DNA from: Deltaproteobacteria bacterium
Lineage (GTDB): Bacteria > Desulfobacterota > Syntrophobacteria > BM002
NCBI GenBank assembly: GCA_017861095.1
Contig: JAGFXI010000043.1
Coordinates: 1-10,478, forward strand
Reading direction: 5' to 3'
DNA: 10,478 nucleotides
A program made the position numbers and the translations under genes. How positions within the stretch are numbered: position 1 is the first letter of the stretch; every line of letters starts with the position of its first letter. The notes beneath the pieces are model-generated. The model saw only the letters and a list, made by a program, of their open reading frames with translations, was not told the origin of the DNA and ran no database searches. Shown here piece after piece: positions 5,311 to 10,478 of the stretch.

Positions 5311-6960
5311 ATGCCCCTGCGTGGCGATGTGAAAACCTTTTCGCTCACTGCGATCGTCCGGATGATCAGCGCCGAGGCCAAAACCGGCGTGCTCAAGGTG
5401 ACCGGCGACGGGAGGCAGAGTCTCATCTATTTCAAGGAAGGAAAGATCGTATTCACCAGCGGTCATCGAGCCAAGGAGCTTAGGCTGGGAGCCTTGCTCA
5501 AGGCGAACAACCTCATCACCGAGGAAAAACTCCAGGAGATGCTCAAGATCGCGCAGGTTGTGGAGAAGCGACTGGGGACGCTCCTTCTCGAGCGGGGCTA
5601 TATCTCCAAGGAGAACCTGGTTCGCATCCTCTCCTACCAGGTCCGAGAGGCCGTGACTGAGGCAATGACTTGGGGAGACGCCCAGTTTGTGTACAGCGAG
5701 GGGTTGGACGGCTACGTCGAGGACATCCGATTTGAGGTCGATCCTGATCGAATCGTAAACCAGGCGGAGCATTGGGGGAGATACCGAAAGATCATTCCCA
5801 ATGATGACGTTGTCTTCCAAATCAGGCCCGGCGCCCTCAAGTCAAAATCCATCTATGCCGGCGCGGCCCTGAGGGTCCTGCTCCTCATTGACGGGAAGCG
5901 CACGGTCGCCCAGATCATCTCCGAGACCGGGTACTCGCGGCTAGCGGTGTACCGCGCCCTCGCCAGTCTTCTTGCCGCCGAGGCTATTGCCAGACCGATG
6001 GACATTCACCAGAAGTCCGAGCCCGAGCCGTTACCGATTGCGACCATGCTTGCATTTTATCTCAGGCTGCTTCAAGTGATCACAGCCGACCTCTCGGGCG
6101 AGCTGGGAGGCAAGAAGGCGAGAGCATCCGTGGAGGCCAGCTTGGGACATCTGAAGGCACGCGAGGAGTTCCTGCTTGCCATAGGGTCGAATGAGGACTT
6201 GACTGAGGGCGTCCGGAGCGTCCGTGCAGCACTTCAGCAGGAGAAGCTCTCGAGCAAGGAGCTTCTCCAAGGCCTGAACCAGGCCATCCTCACCCTTCTC
6301 GGCGAGGAGAATCGACTCCTCGGTGCCAAGGCCACCCTGAGCACGGTGAGGCTCCTCCAACAAGTGTTAGATGATCTTCCGAGCGATCAGCAGGCTCTTG
6401 CGAGAGCCATGAAGCGGTTCCTAGGGCATCAGGAGAGCAAGCTCTCTTCTGGCACGTCGATGAAAGCTCCTCCGGAAATGACGGCTGCAGAGGTGATGGC
6501 GACGGAGAAGACCGGCTCTAAGCTCGAGCTGGAAGGGGTGGGTGGATCCGCAATCGTGACGTTTTTTGGTCAGATCGTTCAAGTGATGCTCTCCGACCTC
6601 GAGGGTGTACTTGGAGTAAAAGCCCGGGATCTGTTCCAGGGGATCGTAAGAAACTCAAAATATTACAGCAGCTTTTTATCTCAGTTTAGTCCGCAGAGCA
6701 ATGGAAGCGCAAATGCCATTCGCATCCGGGAATACATGAAGACACGGGAGTTAAAGCTGAGCAAACAGGAACTCCTTGAGGCATTTACAGAGGTGATTCA
6801 GATACTCCTGCGTGAAGAGAGCAGGCTGCTGGGAACCAAGGCTGCCCAACAAACGATCACTCGCCTCAAAGAGGCAATGGCAAGAACCGACACGATGCAT
6901 CAACCCCTGAAGGATTACCTTGCAGATTTGCTTGCAAGACAACCAGGTGGCTGGAGTTAG
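5311..6960 (+). CDS. DUF4388/PATAN-domain protein with duplicated C-terminal helical module
   Basis: A 549-residue cytosolic protein. Residues 1-150 are DUF4388/PATAN-like: GDVKTFSLTAIVRMISAEAK, TGVLKV, IYFKEGKIVFTSG. They include a PilB/GspE-N-like pair, LGALLKANNLITEEKL (59-74) and LGTLLLERGYISKENL (88-103). Residues 165-230 look like a winged helix (ALRVLLLIDGKRTVAQIISE, then TGYSRLAVYRALASLLAAEAI). Then come two related helical modules, residues 246-371 and 414-541, joined by a linker. DUF4388 proteins are found in bacterial signalling, often beside response regulators, FHA proteins or roadblock GTPase systems, with adaptor or protein-interaction roles. No catalytic motif is visible. Start ATG 5311 has AGGA upstream and follows the FHA stop by 9 bp. 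Position in the operon suggests it is a target or effector of the kinase/phosphatase pair. Confidence 0.82.
   Translation: MPLRGDVKTFSLTAIVRMISAEAKTGVLKVTGDGRQSLIYFKEGKIVFTSGHRAKELRLGALLKANNLITEEKLQEMLKIAQVVEKRLGTLLLERGYISKENLVRILSYQVREAVTEAMTWGDAQFVYSEGLDGYVEDIRFEVDPDRIVNQAEHWGRYRKIIPNDDVVFQIRPGALKSKSIYAGAALRVLLLIDGKRTVAQIISETGYSRLAVYRALASLLAAEAIARPMDIHQKSEPEPLPIATMLAFYLRLLQVITADLSGELGGKKARASVEASLGHLKAREEFLLAIGSNEDLTEGVRSVRAALQQEKLSSKELLQGLNQAILTLLGEENRLLGAKATLSTVRLLQQVLDDLPSDQQALARAMKRFLGHQESKLSSGTSMKAPPEMTAAEVMATEKTGSKLELEGVGGSAIVTFFGQIVQVMLSDLEGVLGVKARDLFQGIVRNSKYYSSFLSQFSPQSNGSANAIRIREYMKTRELKLSKQELLEAFTEVIQILLREESRLLGTKAAQQTITRLKEAMARTDTMHQPLKDYLADLLARQPGGWS
6046..6933 (+). repeat. internal duplication within the DUF4388 protein (two about 127-residue modules)
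   Basis: Module 1 is residues 246-371 (6046-6423) and module 2 is residues 414-541 (6550-6933). By eye they align at LLQVITADLSGELGGKKAR versus IVQVMLSDLEGVLGVKARD, and at KLSSKELLQGLNQAILTLL versus KLSKQELLEAFTEVIQILL. The latter is followed directly by GEENRLLGAKA versus REESRLLGTKA. The divergence at protein level implies an old duplication. I do not recognise the module as a named domain. Confidence 0.65.
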
Positions 6961-7064
6961 TGTCGGCAAGGCTGTCGGGAAGGTGAGATGAGGGAACAAT
7001 CCGGGTCGACTTCACGGCACGGTTGACCGGTTCGCCAGGAGTCGACAACAGGAGAAGAGATCCC

Positions 7065-8453
7065 ATGGAGACTGCAACGCACTACTGGATCGCACAGGCA
7101 TTTATTCTTATCCTCTACGTGAGTACCCTGATGGTGTACAACCGCGCGAAAAAAGAGTACGTAGGGGGGAAGATCGGGGCCGCTATTAACCTTATTATGG
7201 TGTTTGTGGCCTTCCTCTTTCTCGCCGACTACGTAGATTACTTCTTGAGCACCCTCTTGCCCCTCAGCGAGGATACAAAGTTCAGTGTAAAAATCCTGTT
7301 CCGGCTGATCGCTATCAGTGTCCTTGCCTTTGGCGGCCTGCGGTTCTTTGTCAGCAAACCAACCGCAGACACACTCACTCAATCCCCCTCGCCAGCTGCA
7401 CGTCCCTCAATGAGCGCCACCGGTGTGGCGAAGCTAGATTCTCTTGTGGAAGAGGAGATGGCCCTCTCTGCGCCGGCACCGGTTCCGTCTCCTGTTCCCG
7501 CCCCAGAAATCAGTGGAGATGCCACTGTCGTGGTGCAGGAGGCCGCTCAGGCAAAGCCCTCACTTGGAAGGTATGAGATTCTGGAGGAGTTGGGACGGGG
7601 CGCTATGGGTATTGTGTATAAAGGCCGCGATCCCAAGCTCGGCCGTCTGACAGCCATCAAGACCATCCGCTTCACTGACGACTTTGACGAAGACCAAGTG
7701 GAAAAGATCAAAGAGCAATTCTACCGAGAGGCGGAGGTGGTCGCGAAACTTTCCCATCCCAACATCGTCACCATCTACGACGTAGGTGAAGACCTGGAGC
7801 TCTCCTATCTAGCCATGGAGTATCTGGAGGGGGAGAGCCTGGAGAAGTATGCGGAGCGAGGCAGTCTTCTTGCCATCAGAAAATGCGTCGACGTGGTGGC
7901 GCAGGTCTGCGATGCCCTGGATTATGCCCACAGTCGGGGCATCGTTCATCGCGACATCAAACCGGCGAACATCATGATCCTCAAGAACGGGCTGGTAAAG
8001 GTCACCGACTTCGGGATCGCCCGGGCGACGGCCACTTCCAAGACCCGGACCGGCGTTATCAAGGGCACCCCATACTACATGTCGCCGGAACAGATTTCAG
8101 GGATGAAGGTGGACGGTCGCTCCGATATCTTCTCCCTGGGAGTTGTCTTCTATCAGCTTCTGACCGGTGAGCTTCCTTTCGGTGGCGAGAACCTGGCGGC
8201 GATCATGTACCAGATCACCTCGGTGCCCCATGACCCCCCCACCAAGTACAACCCGAAGATCTACAAGGCAGGTATGGCCATTCTCGATCGTGCCTTGGAG
8301 AAGAAGCTGGAGAAGCGCTACCAGAACGCGAAACAAATGAGCGATCACTTGCGGCTCCTTGGCCAGAAGCTCGACGAGGTGAAGGCGAAGGCGAAGAAGC
8401 AGGAGCGCCCGGAGCCGCCAGCGAACAGCCCGGAGCCAGTCACCACGAGTTGA
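7065..8453 (+). CDS. membrane-anchored Hanks-type Ser/Thr protein kinase
   Basis: A 462-residue kinase with membrane helices at the N-terminus. Segments are about 8-25, 38-62 and 76-97. The loop between the first two is basic (NRAKKEYVGGK), placing it and the C-terminal kinase in the cytosol, with almost no external domain. Residues 98-165 are a Pro/Ala-rich linker holding GDATVVVQEA (Thr153). The kinase domain (about 168-440) is complete: GRGAMG (177-182), Lys199 in AIK, Glu222 in the C-helix (YREAEV), HRDIKPAN (295-302, Asp297), DFG (315-317), a Thr/Ser-rich activation loop (TATSKTRTGVIKGTPYYM), SPE (340-342) in place of APE, and DIFSLGV (354-360). ATG 7065 has AGGAGAAG upstream; the frame extends 14 codons to a TTG but this is less likely. 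It follows the DUF4388 gene by 104 bp and closes a block of reader, eraser and writer. Confidence 0.93.
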   Translation: METATHYWIAQAFILILYVSTLMVYNRAKKEYVGGKIGAAINLIMVFVAFLFLADYVDYFLSTLLPLSEDTKFSVKILFRLIAISVLAFGGLRFFVSKPTADTLTQSPSPAARPSMSATGVAKLDSLVEEEMALSAPAPVPSPVPAPEISGDATVVVQEAAQAKPSLGRYEILEELGRGAMGIVYKGRDPKLGRLTAIKTIRFTDDFDEDQVEKIKEQFYREAEVVAKLSHPNIVTIYDVGEDLELSYLAMEYLEGESLEKYAERGSLLAIRKCVDVVAQVCDALDYAHSRGIVHRDIKPANIMILKNGLVKVTDFGIARATATSKTRTGVIKGTPYYMSPEQISGMKVDGRSDIFSLGVVFYQLLTGELPFGGENLAAIMYQITSVPHDPPTKYNPKIYKAGMAILDRALEKKLEKRYQNAKQMSDHLRLLGQKLDEVKAKAKKQERPEPPANSPEPVTTS

Positions 8454-8530
8454 CCCGCATTATGTACGAACCACCTGCTGCGACCGTGGATATGGCCGCC
8501 CCCAACTGAATGGGACGCAGGTGTACGAAG

Positions 8531-8582
8531 ATCTGTGCAGATTTCTCTTGCGTCTGAATAGGACACGGATTTACACGGATCT
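8531..8582. repeat. ACACGGATTTACACGGAT-type intergenic repeat
   Basis: ACACGGAT occurs twice at 8563-8570 and 8573-8580, separated by TT. An inverted, degenerate relative ATCTGTGCAGATTT lies at 8531-8544. The type (AATCTGTGTAAATCCGTGTCC when read on the other strand) is familiar from intergenic DNA of several bacterial phyla; this rests on memory. Confidence 0.5.
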
Positions 8583-8616
8583 TTCTCCTTCTGCCGTATA
8601 ACGAACCTGTCTGCTT

Positions 8617-8635
8617 GTCCTGAGCCTGTGGAAGG
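8617..8635 (+). repeat. GTCCTGAGC.TGTCGAAGG-type intergenic repeat, copy 1
   Basis: The 19-mer GTCCTGAGCCTGTGGAAGG matches the copy at 8722-8740 at 16 of 19 positions in the same orientation, 105 bp apart. Both are slightly degenerate versions of a repeat (GTCCTGAGCTTGTCGAAGG) that I recall from many unrelated genomes. Confidence 0.55.
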
Positions 8636-8675
8636 GCTGACTCTTGGCTCCTGGATGCTCACTCCCTATACCTTA

Positions 8676-8699
8676 CGCCTTGCCCCCTGCACCCTTCTA
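8676..8699 (+). repeat. CCTTACGCCTTGC/CCTGCACCCTT repeat, copy 2
   Basis: Read on the plus strand, it matches the reverse complement of 1055-1078 at 20 of 24 positions, sharing the block CCTGCACCCTT. A related unit, ACCTTACGCCTTGC, overlaps it at 8670-8683. The copies lie in two separate convergent gaps about 7.6 kb apart, which argues for dispersal rather than tandem slippage. Confidence 0.5.
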
Positions 8700-8715
8700 T
8701 CTATATCCGGATGCC

Positions 8716-9813
8716 CTACTCGTCCTGACCTTGTCGAAGGATACTCTCTGCTTGTGGGCCACAACGGACAACTGACGACGGGCGCCGCGATTGTCCCGAC
8801 GTCACTCTGAATTCTCCGGGAGGAATCTCGGGGGAGGAGATGACGTCCAGCCGCGGCAAGGACATTTCCGTCAGCCAGCGGCTGATGTTGCCGTTTCGAT
8901 GACCTCGGACGTCGGCAAGGTCCGAGGGATGCACACGGATGATCGGCTCAGGTGAACCCCGGCTGACCTCGGCCAGATCCGGGGAGATGCGATCGTACCA
9001 GAGGGCGGACTTGACCAGTTGGCCGAAAGCGGGATGGTGGGGACCGGCCATAATGGCACCGGGACGCTCCAGAGTCGGACCAGTCTGAAGCCCCATGCGG
9101 ATAACGGGAATGGAGTTCCGGGAGAGCCGGAGCAGGGCCTCCTTGCACCAGTCCACTGCCTCCGGCAGCGATAGGGGGCGGTAGGAGCCCCGGCGATAGA
9201 GATCCTCCAGGATGGTCCCGCTCAAGACCACGGTGGGGTAGAGCCTGACGAAATCGGGACGGATCGTCATGCTCTTGTCGACGGTCTCCAGGAAGGTGGC
9301 GCGGCCTTCTCCCGGGAGCCCCGGCATAAGCTGGAATCCAACGCGAAAGCGGGAATCGCGAAGGCGCCCGGTTGCCTGAACTACCTCCAGACTGGTGTAT
9401 CCTCGCGCTGAGGCGGCCAGTACCCGGTCGTTCAGGCTCTGCACCCCCAGCTCGACGGTTCTAACCCCCATGGCCTGGAGGAACGTGAGGCTTTGGGAGG
9501 AGACGGCATCTGGCCTCGTGGAAAGGCGAAGAGACTGGACACGACCCTGCTGGAGGAAGCCCTGAACCGCCTCGAGAAAGAATGCCTGACGGGTCCATGG
9601 AAGAAGGGTGAAGGAGCCGCCGTAAAAGGCCACTTCAACAGGGTGACGGCGGCTCCGGACGAGGAAATCCTCCACGTATGCCTGGAGGGACGCTCTGCTC
9701 CAGTTCGGGCGTGTCACCCCTGTGATCGTTCCCTGATCACAGTAAACACAGCGGTGAGGGCAACCCTCTTGGGGGGTGAAAACGGGGATGACGAGAGGCC
9801 GCTCTCGCTTCAT
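8716..9813 (-). CDS. Elp3-like radical SAM protein without acetyltransferase domain
   Basis: A 365-residue radical SAM enzyme. The [4Fe-4S] motif is C18-PHR-C22-VY-C25, in GCPHRCVYCDQGTITG, the form seen in Elp3-like (COG1243-type) proteins. It is followed by FYGGSF (63-68), STRPDAV, VELGVQSL and GFQLMPGLPG. A C-terminal segment with RVHPSDLADVRGHRNGNI matches what I recall of bacterial members found next to rnc. No GNAT domain is present, so it is not a full Elp3 tRNA-modifying enzyme; the reaction is unknown, with RNA modification a reasonable guess from relatives. The ATG overlaps the rnc stop (ATGA, 9813-9810), with AAGGAGG four bases upstream inside rnc, so translation is probably coupled. 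The last 20 or so residues (after GEFRVTSGQ) look non-native, and the final seven are encoded by an intergenic repeat, suggesting the original 3' end was replaced. Confidence 0.85.
   Translation of the reverse strand: MKRERPLVIPVFTPQEGCPHRCVYCDQGTITGVTRPNWSRASLQAYVEDFLVRSRRHPVEVAFYGGSFTLLPWTRQAFFLEAVQGFLQQGRVQSLRLSTRPDAVSSQSLTFLQAMGVRTVELGVQSLNDRVLAASARGYTSLEVVQATGRLRDSRFRVGFQLMPGLPGEGRATFLETVDKSMTIRPDFVRLYPTVVLSGTILEDLYRRGSYRPLSLPEAVDWCKEALLRLSRNSIPVIRMGLQTGPTLERPGAIMAGPHHPAFGQLVKSALWYDRISPDLAEVSRGSPEPIIRVHPSDLADVRGHRNGNISRWLTEMSLPRLDVISSPEIPPGEFRVTSGQSRRPSSVVRCGPQAESILRQGQDE
8722..8740 (+). repeat. GTCCTGA.CTTGTCGAAGG-type repeat, copy 2, inside the 3' end of the radical SAM gene
   Basis: The 19-mer GTCCTGACCTTGTCGAAGG matches copy 1 at 8617-8635 at 16 of 19 positions. 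It encodes, on the minus strand, about the last seven residues of the radical SAM protein, and the stop codon at 8718-8716 lies three bases beyond it. Confidence 0.55.
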
Positions 9814-10478
9814 CCCTCCTCCTTACCCCACTCCGCTTCGAGGAGTCGCACTGCTCGTTCCGCGGCCTGTTGTTGGGCGGCCTTCTTGGTGGGTCCTGAG
9901 CCGTAGGCGAGGACCGTCTCCTGGACCCACACACTCACCTGGAAGACCTTGTTGTGATCGGGTCCCTCCTCAGCCTCCATTCGGTAGTAGGGAGTGACCT
10001 TTGCCTTTGCCTGGACGAGTTCCTGAAGGCGGGTCTTGGCATCCTTGTCGTAAGGCGTCTCCTCGTCCTCAGCGAGGAGACTGGCGAAGTGTCTCTCCAC
10101 CACTTCCAGAAGCGCCTGAAGGCCGCCGTCGAGATAGACCGCCGCCAGCAGTGCCTCGTAGGCGTCAGCAAGAAGGGAGGGTTTATGACGTCCGCCGCTT
10201 CGCTCCTCACCCCGCCCAAGGTGCAGGGCCTCACCCAAGTGGAGCTCCTCCGCCAAGAGGGCAAGTTGTTTCTCATTGACAAGCTCGGCCCGGAGACGGG
10301 AGAGTTCGCCCTCGTTGTAAACGGGAAAACGGAGAATGAGCAGGTGACTCACGGCGAGATCGAGAGCTGCATCGCCGAGGAACTCCAATCGTTCGTTGTC
10401 AGATAACTGGAGCTGAGGATTCTCGTGGACGTAGGACCGGTGAAGGAGGGAATTGAAGAGGAGCTGCCGGTCGTGGAA
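9810..10478 (-). CDS. rnc: ribonuclease III, 5' end outside window
   Basis: 222 residues are present; the family is usually about 230-250, so only some 10-25 N-terminal residues are missing. RNase III cleaves double-stranded RNA in rRNA and mRNA processing as a cytosolic dimer. Numbering from the window edge, the signature NERLEFLGD is at 28-36 (catalytic-site Glu32 and Asp36), EGELSRLRAELVNE at 56-69, and DAYEALLAAVYLDGG at 105-119 (Asp105 and Glu108). The dsRNA-binding domain (about 145-215) is complete: DAKTRLQELVQAK, GPDHNKVFQVSVWV, GPTKKAAQQQAAERAV. The frame is open without interruption to the window end (FHDRQLLFNSLLHRSYVHEN), so an apparent internal TTG start at 10388 is not the true start. 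The stop TGA overlaps the ATG of the radical SAM gene, so the two form an operon whose promoter lies beyond the window. Confidence 0.96.
   Translation of the reverse strand, partial: FHDRQLLFNSLLHRSYVHENPQLQLSDNERLEFLGDAALDLAVSHLLILRFPVYNEGELSRLRAELVNEKQLALLAEELHLGEALHLGRGEERSGGRHKPSLLADAYEALLAAVYLDGGLQALLEVVERHFASLLAEDEETPYDKDAKTRLQELVQAKAKVTPYYRMEAEEGPDHNKVFQVSVWVQETVLAYGSGPTKKAAQQQAAERAVRLLEAEWGKEEG

Larger units (their letters stand above)
8454..8715. other. convergent intergenic region built of degenerate short repeats
   Basis: The 262 bp between the kinase stop and the radical SAM stop carry four repeat elements, listed separately, and no credible gene. The only sizeable minus-strand frame here translates the repeats into Ser/Gly/Gln-rich sequence (STGSGQ), a known sign of spurious coding. 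No intrinsic terminator with a T-run is visible on either strand. Confidence 0.6.

Noticed and set aside
4951..5820. 289-codon minus-strand frame opposite the FHA and DUF4388 genes
   Set aside because: It spans the junction of two well-supported plus-strand genes and has no recognisable motif.
8345..8662. 105-codon minus-strand frame after the kinase gene
   Set aside because: It overlaps the 3' end of the kinase gene and reads through the intergenic repeats, giving STGSGQ-type peptide typical of spurious translation of this repeat family.
1..10478. CRISPR array, prophage, transposase or defence system
   Set aside because: There are no regularly spaced identical repeats and no integrase, transposase, phage structural or nuclease-defence gene. 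RNase III here is the housekeeping enzyme.

Overview
This window is bacterial chromosome, fairly GC-rich, with GTG as well as ATG starts and Shine-Dalgarno-type ribosome binding sites. It suggests a Gram-negative-type, deep-branching bacterium. Evidence is a GspN-type secretion protein, an Elp3-like radical SAM protein directly behind rnc, and a PATAN/DUF4388 + FHA + Ser/Thr kinase + PP2C set. The gaps carry several families of degenerate short repeats (GTCCTGAGC.TGTCGAAGG, ACACGGATTTACACGGAT, CCTTACGCCTTGC, GAACGA, CCCTGA types). From memory this combination fits NC10/Methylomirabilis-like or related phyla, but that is a guess and the sequence does not prove it.

Layout. Positions 1-976 (+) hold the end of a type II secretion operon: a possible last few codons of gspM, then gspN. 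Positions 977-1306 are a repeat-laden convergent gap. The GTPase gene era is on the minus strand at 1307-2203, with a good sigma-70 promoter at 2369-2397. A gap of about 400 bp follows, with short perfect hairpins and a sigma-54-type -24/-12 element at 2673-2688. From there to 8453 all genes are on the plus strand: a 145-residue four-cysteine protein of unknown function (2782-3219), an 85-residue unknown (3321-3578), a PP2C phosphatase (3748-4542), a protein with one canonical and one degenerate FHA domain (4588-5301), a 549-residue DUF4388/PATAN protein with an internally duplicated helical module (5311-6960), and a Ser/Thr kinase with three N-terminal membrane helices (7065-8453). A repeat-rich convergent gap (8454-8715) separates this from the minus-strand pair rnc (5' end beyond the window) and a radical SAM gene, coupled by an ATGA overlap.

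How the genes may work together. The central block has an eraser (PP2C), a reader (FHA), a writer (kinase) and a DUF4388 protein, and so looks like a self-contained phospho-signalling module. The kinase linker and the FHA inter-domain linker share a short [D/E]AT..VQ.A motif that could be a phosphothreonine site read by the FHA domain; this is inference. The parts most worth pursuing are this module, the duplicated domain in the DUF4388 protein, the sigma-54-preceded cysteine protein, and repeat DNA that appears to supply the 3' end and stop codon of the radical SAM gene. I saw no rRNA, tRNA, CRISPR array, transposase or phage gene.
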